This document shows positions 18,965 to 29,430 of a stretch of DNA of 29,430 nt, in pieces. The stretch comes from Reticulitermes lucifugus (taxonomy: Eukaryota; Arthropoda; Insecta; Blattodea; Rhinotermitidae). Location: NCBI GenBank assembly GCA_026260175.1, contig JAKCWW010005822.1:5415-34844 (forward strand). Direction: 5' to 3'. The notes below the pieces were generated by a model. That model did no database searches. It was not told the origin of the DNA and worked only from the letters and a program-made list of their open reading frames with translations. The translations under genes and the position numbers were made by a program. How positions within the stretch are numbered: position 1 is the first letter of the stretch; each line of letters opens with the position of its first letter.

Positions 18965-21900
18965 CACGTGCACAGTGGAATTGTGGCAGGAAGAGACAGA
19001 CAATAGTTTTCATAAAATAAGGACCCTGTATTTTAAGTTGTTGAACCAATTTGAATTGTTTTCTTTATATGAGATAGTTTAACACTGATAATGTTGTCAA
19101 TTTCTGTGTACTTAAATTAACTTAATTGCTGTATACTCAAACTAGAAATACTGTATTCTTATTTTCTGCTGCCACCTGGCATGTACTCCAGACAGACTTT
19201 ATCTATGCATACATTGTGGCTTTCATTAATAGAAGTTTATTGAAGTTATCAGTAGCCTTTCTGCACCTTATAACTATTCACCAGTCATACTCATTTTGAC
19301 ACTCAATTCACATTATCAGCTGCTATTCACCATGTGCTTGGCAGTATTATATTTACATTATCAGTTTACCCCTTTTTGGCATTGTAGTTCTCTTTATTTG
19401 ACAGGCTTCTTCTTTTAAATTTAATTTCAAAAGTGATTATTGTTTTAGTATATAACACTCTTTATTTAGCTCATAACAGTTACTAACAGTTAAGCTGTTT
19501 TTGACAAGTGGGTGACTGCTGTTAGCTAAATAGAGAAGGTGCTACGCAGTAATACTGATCTTTATAATTAAATTAAAGAAGAGGCCTGACAAACATTAAC
19601 AATGCCAAGAACTGGGTAATCTAAATATTATATTAAAAGGCACATATTAAATAAGATAAAGCAGATTATCATTCATGATGATACAAATTGAGCATCAATT
19701 GGGGAATTGTTATAAATTGTAGAACAGCTGTTGGTAATTCTGAAGAACTTGATTTATAGACTTATTAGTAACTTTAGTTTGGCAGGATATTTATGGCATT
19801 TAGATATTTAAATAAGTAACTCATATGCCTTTGGAGCTATACCTCCAGTCTCCCATATGTCTTCACTGCAGGGTGCTGATGTTACCTTTATCTGGTGTAT
19901 ACTATATTTGCACTTTACAGGAACACATTCTGTTTTGTAAGCTGGTGTTTGCCTGTGTGTGTTATGTTACCTATACACTGTTTTCTCTTACAATTTGTAA
20001 TTGAGAATGATTGTTTTCATCTCTTCATAGTGTACATTTGTGTTATTTTCATATCAAGATACAAAATCTGATGCATGGCCTCATAGTGCATAGATATAAA
20101 TGGAGCCAGGGAATCATTACTGTGAGAGGAAGATGCATGGTACGAAGCTTACAACAATACAGTTGGTTGACTATTTGCAGCATCACACAGTGTAAAGTGC
20201 AGCACAAAATACATGCACCCTGTTTCACTCTGCTTACAGATATCACTATTCCATTGACATGTTGATGAACCAGGGGCCACACCAGTCGCTTCAGTTATCA
20301 TTCCATCTGTCTTAATGTCCTTATTTGTACCATATTGTTATTTACTTGTAATTATGATTTGGAACAAGTTTGTCCTCAGTTGTTGTTTCTGTATATGTTT
20401 ATTTTTTCCTGATGTTGGTATGAAAACGTACATTATTGTACAAAGGTACAGAAATGAGCGTAATGTTAAAGAATTTGTAATCTTCCAACAGTGCAGCTTG
20501 TAGAGACCTTTTATACCGTAGTTCATATTCACACTTTAATTCAACTTTAGCTTATTGTGTTTAAATGTACCTTGATGTTTTCACTTATAATGTTACCAAA
20601 TGCTACATGTGGAATCTACATATGGATATAATTGTTGATGTACTCATTTATACCACTAAAACTTCCTCTGTGGATTTGAAGACAATAACATTTTATGTTT
20701 ACAAATAGTTGTGGCATTTCAAATGGTGGCTAGGCTGTGAGGATTGTAGTGTTTATTGTTATGTGTACTTACTCTAATGATGTCCTGGGGAGGATGGTGT
20801 ATCTTTATACCACTACTTACTGTAATGCCATTGTCCAAGAAGAAAGGCTAGGTATGAATTTTTATAGTGCACCACATGAGAATAGAGCAGAGTAAATGTA
20901 GTGCATATGCAGATCCTGTGTTCTGTAATGTAAGTCTCTGCTGTTAATAGTTTTATAGAATCATTGTCTTGGAACTATCATATGTATTTTGAACAGTTTC
21001 TGATAATTAAGTCACATTCTGTTGTTTCCTCAGTATTATTTTATTCAGGTGCTTTATTATGGAATCGGTATGAAGTATATAATCTTGACAAGGTGATGTA
21101 AGATCAGTTGGCAGTATTTGTGTCTGAAATTGCATAAAATTTATCTGTCAGCCGCATTTGATGAGATTAAAGGGTTTGTATGGTCTTCTTTTCTCCTTTA
21201 AATCATATATCCCCATTTGTAGGTGCTTTTGCATTCCTGTGGAGTGCCTATTAAAATTGCTGTATCTCTCCACCCATCAGTACATGTATAAATATGCAAG
21301 AACCATATAAACAGACTTGATAAAATTTTACATTGCAAAATTTTATGAAAAAACTGTCAAAGCGTTTCAGTTTTTGTTTAGATCAGGCAATTTCTAATGA
21401 CCACTTTACACAAATATATGCACGTGCTTCTATGTATGTGGTCATAGCTATCCCTCCTATGCACATGCACATTCACACCATATGCTGTGCACATGCCTTC
21501 ACACCAGTGCTCAGTACACGTGATTCAATCACAGTTGTAGTGCTGTTGCTAGAATACAGGAAACCCGTAACTTATTTGGATCACCAGATTTGGAGAGAAG
21601 AAAATACACAAGAATACTTGTGTGTTAGCTGCAGGAACAGATATCAGTGAAGGAAAAGAGAAAACATACCATCTTTGTTGTCTTACTTTATATGAAAGTG
21701 CATGTTTTGTATATAAGTCTTTTTAATATTTTCTCACATCCACTTTAAATATCTACTACCATTCCATGATTAAATAACAAGTGTGTCATAGTATGCCCCA
21801 TGTATGTCATATTATGACACTGTGTGTGTGTATACACAATTTTCTGGCAAGGTAACACTATTAAATTCCAAAAATTATCTTAGGAATACATTTCCTGCCT

Positions 21901-23390
21901 GTCTCTTGTGTGTCCAGAAGTCTGTGCAAGTCATATTTAATGCTACTTGCAGTGCATGGTTATGCCTCTTGTGATTGAAAAACGAATGTAAAAATATTAA
22001 ATAAACATGAGTATTATTTTGGACATTGCCCATGATCACTTTTCCTCCTCCCCCTTCTTTTTCTTCCCCCCTAACAGTGTTTTTGAAGCTGTCGGTGATT
22101 GATAGGTACCCAGCTTAGCAGGAACCTATATACCTGATGGTAGAAACTTCGTGTTTCCAAAATATTGTTTAAAAAAACCCCAAAGGTGATGAACAGTGCC
22201 CAAAGTGATTGTCTTATTTACTGTACAACACCACTGTAAGAAACATATCTGTGAAATCTGATATGTTTGTGTAAAATTTAATCCTGTAATTGTAAATGAA
22301 CTCACTGTTGTTTCTGGAATCAAGATCCAATGCTATGTCATGATCTAGTGCCATTGTTACATAAATAAGTAATGCATTGATTATTTATAATTTCTGCAGC
22401 ATAGTGGAAGGTTAATAATTTTGATTATTTAATGTTCTCTAAGATGCTTTAATGCCATACTGAACTTAATTGAAAACAGTACATTTTCATATGGCAAGAC
22501 CTTATGAGAAAGCATGACTTTTTCAAAATTGGACCATAATATTCTCTATTTTTGAATTCATTGTTCAAACACAAAAATGTATTATAACAAACCTAAAATA
22601 TGTGGAAAACTGAGCAGCCATTTAGGAGTTCTCTAAACATAGAATGCTTTCGCATTCCATTTTCTGCTTGTACTTGTATTACAAAAAATGTGTCATTTGT
22701 TCAGTGCCCAACTCAGATTTATGTAATCTTGAACATGAGTATTTTGTTGTTTTTCTCATACAATTAAAATGACTCGTATAATGCATAACATTTAATTTTT
22801 GGAGGAGAGAAAATCTTTAAAATGCTCCAAAATGAAGTGAATAAAATTGTCAAGGGAAGTACTGCTTGAAGGAATGTATGAAATGGAGATGTTTTCTGTT
22901 GTACAGAATATCTCATAAATTAACATTATTTCATATAAATTAATACCCATCTGTTTTCAGTTGTTAGATATACTCTGCATACAAATGTCTGTTAACTGTT
23001 GCCCTGAGCACAACATAATCATGTCATGACTCTCTGGGCCATTTGGTGTAGATGTGATTTCATGCCAGCAGTACAGATTTTTTTATGAATATTGCAGATG
23101 TCTCTAGAACAGTGTTTAGACTCTGAACTTGGAAGATAAAGAACTGTTCTACTGTAATTTAAGGTTATGTTGGCTCTTCTAACTGAATTTAAATGTTCAC
23201 TCTTCCAAGAAAAGGGTTAAAGTTGAAAGAATGTTGACCTGTCATACATGTTTATTCTTTACTGTTTCCTGTAACAGATTAATACCTTACTCTCTCCTTT
23301 CCTGAAATGGTGGAAAAGGAGGTAACTGTTGCTTTGTATAAGAGAATTTTAGTTTCAAATTTAACGTAATCCATATTCCATGCAGTAGAT
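18965..23390. other. Large gene-free AT-rich intergenic region
   Basis: About 4.4 kb with no family-matching open frame. The longest frames (105 codons at 21333-21650, 84 at 20011-20265, 77 antisense at 20049-20282) have no recognisable domains and irregular composition. A TGTGTGTGTGTATACACA tract lies near 21822-21838. It could contain distal Rogdi 3' UTR, GGNBP2 regulatory sequence or noncoding RNA, but nothing in the sequence shows it. Confidence 0.5.
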
Positions 23391-23392
23391 TG

Positions 23393-23511
23393 ATTATACA
23401 ATATCAGTTATCAATAATAAACATTTATTATTGATTGCACAATTTGCACAATAAATAATAATATTTACTTACTATTGATTGTGCAATTTGTTGGATCAAA
23501 TATTGTATAAT
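23393..23511. repeat. Compound AT-rich palindrome cluster
   Basis: Outer perfect 12-bp arms ATTATACAATAT (23393-23404) and ATATTGTATAAT (23500-23511) enclose two inner hairpins: CAATAATAAA/TTTATTATTG (23412-23421 and 23424-23433, loop 2) and GCACAATAAATAATAA with TTACTATTGATTGTGC (about 23447-23483, two mismatches in 16). ATTGATTGCACAATTTG also recurs as ATTGATTGTGCAATTTG (23430 and 23474 regions). It may be a small MITE or simply AT-rich foldback DNA. No coding. Confidence 0.6.
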
Positions 23512-23519
23512 TTTAGTTT

Positions 23520-24960
23520 CATTGTCGGACTAATTTTAGATATCCATTAAGTTTTGCAGCAGAAGGTAAACTGAGTCAGTCATTTGATTTACCATAATCC
23601 TAAGGAATATAACGGTTACAATGTGATTCTAGGATTTTGATAGTAAAATAATCCTTTTTTAACTGTCACGTGTTTGTACCTTTCTTTTAAGGCAGTGTAA
23701 TATTTGAAATGGTTGAGGGCAATGGCTATTACAGTAAATAAAGTGTTTGTTTGATTCATTATCCACCAGGACAGTTAACAATTGATTGGAAGCAGGTCAA
23801 GTAAAAAGCAATAAATAATAATTCTATGGTACTGGTTTTTATACAGTATACAGTTATAAGAAGTGGATAATTTTGCTCAATATAGCCATCATTTGTAAGA
23901 GCTATGAATGTGAAAACCTGCAAAAAGTATATAGTACAAGGAAATAATTAAAGTACATGTAAATAGACATTGTGTGTAATACATTTATGAAAAAAATAAA
24001 CTTTACATAAATAATGTAAAAGTAAACATACAAAAGGGTTATGTATCATTAACTGTGTCCCCATCTTACAAAGATAATTTAGTACTGTGGCCTGTTTCAT
24101 AGATTTCTTTTTATGTATCTTAGATTTCCTTTTGTAACACTTAATGGATTAAAAACACCGTTAGGAATGTTGCTGTTATAAAAAAATTAATGTTTCCGTG
24201 GCAGCCTTCGAAATATCTTGATGGAACATTGAATGGTATTAAAGTTTATAGTCCGTATTTTAATTACTATCATACAGTGTTACATTCAGTTAATGGAAAA
24301 TCAGTGATACAATATTTTAGTCACTGAAATTTCTTATTTAAAGATACGTTGGATGCACATTCCACATTTCTGTTGAAGCCATCATCGGGTCGTACACAAG
24401 AACCTTAAAGTGTGCAGGAAATATTTATTTAATGACAATGCTATTTACCCTGCACTATCCATCAGTCCTTTAAAGATCTCAGTCACAAGCGCTTTAGTTG
24501 AGCCTACAATAGGTAGTTACATGTAGACCCTTTATTGATATTAAATCAAGGAGATCATACATCATTACTGTAGGTGTTACTGATAATGCAAGGTATTCCT
24601 TTGGACATAGCAATGGTCCTGCTGCTCCTCAGCAGCAGTTGTTCAGCATCATTAATGATACAGTATTGCAGAAAGTAGCAATAATAGGGTATGGTTTATG
24701 TAGACTCTTACACCACATTGTAATTTCCATAATATGATAGTGGCATACCAATCACATTGGCTATAATTTATATAAATGTACTATGCCATCTAACATAGAG
24801 AGCAACAGTTCTAATTAAAACAGTAACATTATTAGGGTCAAAGTGGGTGAAAAAGGTCACTTTGCAGAATCTCTCAAGAAAATGTTTTGGTATCAGCTGA
24901 GATATCACTGTGCATCTTGGGTATAATAAAAGGAAGTTTCAAAAGACAAGGTCACACACT
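23520..24960. other. Gene-free AT-rich stretch
   Basis: No open frame above 60 codons and no family match. A small CTGCTGCTCCTCAGCAGCAG inverted repeat at 24620-24639 is the only local structure noticed. Confidence 0.45.
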
Positions 24961-24979
24961 GGGATCATGGGAATTTTAT

Positions 24980-25320
24980 TTAGACTTCAATGTATATGTG
25001 GCATGTGGGTTGCAGATGGCACATGTCAGGCCACACACAATCACCATTGATAGTTAAACATTTATCCCATGATAGCACTAAGGCTTGTATACCAGCATAC
25101 AAGAAATCAGCGTCACATTGTCTGCTGCCAGGGGTGAAAGCTTGCTTCACATCAGCATCTGATGGAAATTGCTTGCCAGCCAGGTGCTTCCTAAGGGGCC
25201 CAAATAGAAATCACCGACTCACATACTGCCAGAGTTGTGACTGGTTATGGTTCAATGCTTGGGGGGGGGGTTATAGGCTACCCTCCCTACAGTCCCAATC
25301 TTGCACCCCGTGATGTGAAA
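24980..25320 (-). pseudogene. Dead mariner-type transposase, C-terminal part
   Basis: On the minus strand a clean frame from about 25205 down to a TAA at 24980-24982 reads FGPLRKHLAGKQFPSDADV, then FLYAGIQALVLSWDKCLTIN and GDCVWPDMCH. This is the end of mariner transposases, downstream of the third catalytic Asp (the family has DFHLFGPLK...HL.G..F, then AGI..LV.RWDKC). Immediately upstream the SDFHLF equivalent is frame-broken (25205-25230), and the sequence up to 25320, including a G-run at 25261-25270, is only weakly alignable. The N-terminal two thirds are gone. It differs in family from the Tc1-like relic at 5279-5755. Confidence 0.82.
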
Positions 25321-25329
25321 TGCAATTTA

Positions 25330-26169
25330 CATGCTTAGTTAGCTAGGATGTCGCTATTTTTAGTACATTTTTACAAAATTAACTAGAAATGTAATTTATG
25401 TCTCCATAAATAAACAGCTCATAAGTTTTCAAAATTGCTTTGGCGTTCTATCTAAGCTTGGTCAGGTAAAGGGTCACAAGATGTTTTATCATTTCCAACG
25501 TATCCGCGCGCAAAATAACTGTGTCTACGGCAACATTTTGCCCGCGAGCTACGGTTCGATCCGCCCTGATTTAGGCGCTTTATGTTTTACCCAACTGTAA
25601 AAAAAAGTTTAAGAGCCGGACACTTCTATAAATATAAAAAACCCGACCAGACGGAAATTTTTGGGCCAAAAAAGATAACATGTCTGGGGAAAAGCCCTAA
25701 AATGCAACAAATTTAGTAGCCCACGTTACAATTCGCTCTTGTATGTTGTACATCCAGTTGTACACCTAGGTCACGTGAATTTCTCTCCACTTCTGTAAAT
25801 AGACAACATCTAGAGAAAGTTTCTTGCATGTGGCAACCCTGAGGATATACGGATGTACAAGGCTTACCATTTGAAATGTATTGCCACAGCAAGGAATATG
25901 ATCATGCGTACCGTCAGTGCCACCATGAAGTACGAATTTACCACCACAAATAGTTTGCGAAGTGCTATTCCGTGTAATTATCGAAAGTTTTTTTCGGGGC
26001 TGTTAAGGACAGTGCGGTAATCTGTGGTCTGTGCAAATGGAAGACGGTTAACACGTTGGGGTGATTTTGTATCACAGATATTAATTAGTAATTGACTAGT
26101 GATAAGAGTTTTTTGTTATTGAAGTATTCGGTTAATTCTCTGTTTTGTAAACCAATAGAATAATACAAA
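25330..26169. other. 5' flank of GGNBP2, with a CpG-richer patch
   Basis: From about 25495 to 25640 the sequence becomes CpG-rich for this window (TATCCGCGCGCAAAATAAC, TTTGCCCGCGAGCTACGG, CGATCCGCCCTGATTTAGGC). It may be promoter-proximal to GGNBP2 or unmethylated debris. No TATA box or clear initiator could be fixed relative to the ATG at 26170. Confidence 0.4.
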
Positions 26170-27348
26170 ATGGCAAAATTAGTAGATGTTTATCGTACCG
26201 AAAAGCAACCATCTATCAGTAAAAGACAGCTTCCACTTATCATAGATGAAAATCTTACGGTAAGTTTAATAGTTTGTTGATTTTTTAACTTGTCGACGTT
26301 TAGTGATGAATAGTTCGAAAGCGAATTTAAAGGCTGGTTTTTAGATGGGGTGTAATATTACTGCTCTTGCCTAGTTACGTCTGCGCAGCTTAAGCTATTT
26401 GACCTACTTGATTACAAACTTTGTAAAGCAGTGGTGTGGACATTCTGACGTTTTAAAATACCACAGATTTAAGGACTATATGTGCGTGTGTCTGCATGTA
26501 TCTCACCTATCCCCCCACGTGATGCAGGAACATAATGGTAAAGGAACATGTAAGTGTGTAACCGTAGGGACATTACAATATCAGTGAGTTTTCTTTGCAG
26601 ATGGTGATGGACTTAAATGGAATGGGTTTAGTGTGTGATAATCCTGTGGTTAGGGGAAAAGAACTGGATGATTTTCTCCGAAAATTCAATGTGTTATCTT
26701 CATCAGAACTGAAGTGTGCATTTGAAGTGACTTGCAAAGATTTGTTGAGAATTCTAAGTCAGACAGTACCATGTGTTGGCTGTCGAAGAAGGTTAGTAAC
26801 AACTTCATTGTCGTATGCTATTTTATTACAATATTACATTTTGTAATTTATACATATGTCTAAAATTTGCTTTGAAAAAATAGTGTTGAAAGGTTGTTCT
26901 ACCAGTTGATGAAGTCTGGCCACCCAGCTCTTGATCCTCTTTTTGTGTCACCTGAGGGAGTTCTGTCAATCCAGAATGAGCAGCTGGAATCACCTCAAGT
27001 ATTATGTACTCTTCTACATGGACATAGGTGTGTAGAAATCTATAAGCCTACAAGCTAATGGTTGCTGTGCCATGTACTTAGTCATGTTTTGATGATAATC
27101 CATGGCATTTCAAGCTATCATATTTAACATTGCAGCTCAAGATTAATTAATCTGGTGGAAAGTCAGGCTCGTTCAAAGAAAAGCCGTCGCTGTAATCTCC
27201 ATTCCCTGGATTCACAGCGTTCACGTCCTGTCACTAGTGCTTGGGTGGATGTATGGAAATGCATGCAGCCTCAGTGCAAAGAGGAGGTGGTGCTAATAGA
27301 GTCTTCCACACTTCTGACTATTGTTGAGAATTATCTTCACAAGCACAG
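26170..27348 (+). CDS. GGNBP2: GGNBP2 (gametogenetin-binding protein 2) ortholog, first four coding exons, continues past the right edge
   Basis: Exons: 26170-26259, 26601-26791, 26884-27027, 27136-27348, joined by GT/AG introns in phases 0, 2 and 2; the fourth exon ends in phase 2 at a GTATGA donor. The 212 complete codons line up with the N-terminus of animal GGNBP2: MAKLVDVYR and RQLPLIIDENLTMVMDL (junction of exons 1 and 2), QTVPCVGCRRSVERLF across exons 2-3, HPALDPLFVSPEGVLS, KSRRCNLHSLDSQRSRP and EEVVLIESSTLL with LTIVENYLHKHR (exon 4). The CVGC pair and RCxLHSLD block are conserved hallmarks. The human protein is about 700 aa, so roughly two thirds is missing here. The next expected segment (FCTDCKNKVL in human) is not found up to 29430, so intron 4 exceeds 2 kb. 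GGNBP2 (ZNF403) is known for roles in spermatogenesis and growth control; its biochemical activity is not settled. The ATG context ACAAAATGG is good. Confidence 0.95.
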
Positions 27349-28587
27349 GTATGAATATGTGTATATATACATATATATACATACATACATATGTTTATAT
27401 CCTTAATTGTTGTGGAAGGAGTATTATTATAAAGAAGTTTACAATGTAATGAACTCTCTAATATATGTGCATGTTGTGTTATGTGCCACTATACTTCTGA
27501 CAGACTGGACAGAAGCATAACAAATGAATAAATTAAATTATGCTGATTTAACATATCTAATAAGGCATTGCAATACATTTGGATTTGTAGAATTACAAAG
27601 TTAATTCCAGATATTAGAAAATAATTTGTTTAACTTTGTTAGTGTCAGTACTTACATCTGTCAGTTTCTGTATGTGTACAACAAAATAGGAACAAACATA
27701 TGTAAATGTGGATGTAATTTTTATAACGCTGTTTGAGAAAGTGCATGAATTGTATTAGCATTCTCTAGACCTGAATAGGAGTTATGAATGTTTCAAAGTC
27801 CTTAAGTAAATGCATGTCAGTGTAGTTACAGGCTCTTAATATAACATATTTTGAACTCTGTTTAACAAGCCTCTTGTGGGGAAGATTGTATCAGTAAATG
27901 GTCAGGATTCTTTACTGCAGATATTGTTGCTATATACTGTGAGCTATTGAGAATGTTGTTACATAAACCAAGAACAAAATGAAGTGTATTATGGAGACTT
28001 GCCATGTGGCCCAGCATTCATGGCATTTATTTTCTTCAGCAAGCAACATTTTACATATATTCACAATGTAGATATAGAAAATTACAAACACGTTGTTCGA
28101 TGTTAAGAATTTTGAAATCTTATGATACAGACATAACAGAATGTACTTTTGTGGGAGGAGTTGTAGAGTTTAAGTTCAGCCCTCGAATACAGAAATTACA
28201 TAAAATGTATAATATTTCATTTTTCATGGGTCATTTAGAGTTTGTATAATGGAATGCAAATGTGTGAAGTTCTCAACTCTCCACTGTCTTCCAGTATCTT
28301 TTGAAGATTCTTATCATTTTTTCTTTGTGTTTGCTAAACTGTTTTGATAAGTTAAAACAGTTCAACTGGAATTTATGAATGCCAGATAATTGGGTTTTTC
28401 ATAGTACTATTCGCTGGTCACACTTACAGATAATTTATGCAACTTTGTATTCAAGTATATGAGTTTCAAGCTGAACTGTGGGAAAGGAGAGGAACTGGAT
28501 AATTTATTAGTTCTGCTACCTGAGTGGAGATTTGAGTGTGAAGACTACATATTCAGAATATGATAATGTGGTTTGGTAGATAAATAC
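27349..28587 (+). other. GGNBP2 intron 4, proximal part
   Basis: Begins with the donor GTATGA and holds an AT/AC microsatellite at about 27358-27394 (repeats of TATATACA, then ACATACATACATATG). Short open frames (for example 81 codons at 28004-28249) are unassigned and lie inside the intron. Confidence 0.55.
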
Positions 28588-28728
28588 CAGTGTTGCAGAG
28601 GGAAGAGAAAGGCTAAAATCAGGAAGTGTAATATCAGTATTGCAGAGGAAAGAGAAAGGCTAAAATTGGGAAGTGTAATATCAGTATTGCAGAGGAAAGA
28701 GAAAGGTTAAAATCAGGAAGTATAATTG
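28588..28728. repeat. Three-copy 47-bp tandem repeat in GGNBP2 intron 4
   Basis: Units start at 28588, 28635 and 28682, each beginning CAGTRTTGCAGAGG and continuing AAGAGAAAGG.TAAAAT with ends near GAAGTRTAAT. The period is exactly 47 bp. Between-unit differences are only a few bases by eye, so the duplication looks fairly recent. Confidence 0.92.
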
Positions 28729-29332
28729 GAAGTACACTTAAACCCTGATAGAGTGCCAGTGTTTGTTCATTGCAGTTTGTGGTGTTATATGGAGAGTGGT
28801 GATGAATCAAAATACTGTATAAAAGGGAATTTCTGTTTGCAGTCTTTCTTGGGCTCTAAGTGAGGGTGGCACTATATCAAGGGGTGCTATATCAGGGTTT
28901 GGCTCTGTTTACATACAACCTTCAAATGTATTTATTTTTTTATTTACAGTTTCTTAAGGAATGCTATCATTAGCTCGGTAGAATTAAGTGGTAGAATGTT
29001 GAATGAGTAATGAATTTGAAAAATGTGGGAGAAAACAGTTGTGGCTTCATTTGAAGTACTATAGTGGGTTTTGCCTGGAGTTACTGAGGACAATCATGAA
29101 TATCCTCATTCAGGATACTCTGTGTACTAGCTGATGTTTAAAATGGTCTTCTGAATATAAGTCAGAAATGTTACCACTAGAGCCTGCTTGCATGTTGCAG
29201 CCTGCAAACAATAAGGTCTGATGAAAGATAAAGTTATTTGTCATGCAGGTTTAAAAGTATATTGGGGCATATGTGTAGTGTAAAAACTTTGTGGTGCCCA
29301 ATAAAAATGTCTATAAGTAAGTCAATCCATGA

Positions 29333-29430
29333 TTAGTGGGTCCCTGTCACCACGGCATGGCGCGTCATCGGGTTGCGGATGGAGGAACGGCCTCCGAATA
29401 TGGAGGGTAGCTGCGAATATGCAGTCGCGG
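29333..29430 (+). mobile_element. Probable 5' end of an RTE-type retrotransposon, cut by the right edge
   Basis: GGGTCCCTGTCACCACGGCA (about 29339-29358), then TGGCGCGTCATCGGGTTGCG and TATGGAGGGTAGCTGCGAAT (29399-29418) match what I recall as the 5' UTR start of an insect endonuclease-reverse transcriptase element (its proteins are often mislabelled craniofacial development protein 2-like). The abrupt rise in GC and CpG against the AT-rich intron fits a recent insertion. No coding part is visible before the window ends. Confidence 0.55.

Noticed and set aside
20011..20282. Overlapping 84- and 77-codon frames on opposite strands
   Set aside because: Mutually antisense, no motif in either; no splice-site or repeat support.
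24990..25313. 107-codon plus-strand open frame
   Set aside because: Antisense shadow of the mariner transposase relic.

Overview
This window is animal nuclear DNA, almost certainly from an insect. It has short AT-rich introns with GT/AG boundaries, two spliced genes with clear animal orthologs, and a heavy load of decayed transposable elements. The C-terminus of the first gene looks insect-like. Several repeats (reverse-tRNA SINE, tRNA-headed SINEs, RTE-type reverse transcriptase fragments) resemble families I associate from memory with cockroaches and termites. That lineage call is inference; no bacterial, CRISPR or operon-type feature is present.

Layout: 1-7.6 kb is a transposon graveyard. 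It holds a 5'-cut non-LTR retrotransposon tail (1-940), a reverse-tRNA SINE (958-1185), two copies of one tRNA-headed SINE with target-site duplications (1259-1520 and 6628-6840), two related hairpin elements (1911-2142 and 3379-3584), a foldback relic of a Tc1/mariner-like transposon (5148-5928), a second reverse transcriptase relic (6022-6400) and a roughly 35-bp satellite-like array with a dimer of 68-69 bp (6961-7520). From 7.6 to 9.7 kb there is little except more repeat debris.

9793-14471 is a complete seven-exon gene for the Rogdi ortholog (266 aa) on the plus strand. Its sixth intron contains a striking coding-like stretch (13252-13726), broken by two frame changes, which I cannot assign to a family. 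From 14.5 to 26.1 kb is a long intergenic region with scattered SINEs, a palindromic AT-rich cluster and a dead mariner transposase (24980-25320, minus). 26170-27348 carries the first four coding exons of the GGNBP2 (gametogenetin-binding protein 2) ortholog, also plus strand, which runs off the right edge; its fourth intron carries a 3 x 47 bp tandem repeat and, at the edge, what looks like the 5' end of an RTE-type retrotransposon.

The two genes lie in tandem about 11.7 kb apart, and nothing indicates that they act in one pathway. I found no convincing new multi-gene system. The items most worth a second look are the unassigned coding-like relic in Rogdi intron 6, the shared hairpin core that recurs at five places, the foldback transposon and the boundary hairpin of the satellite array.
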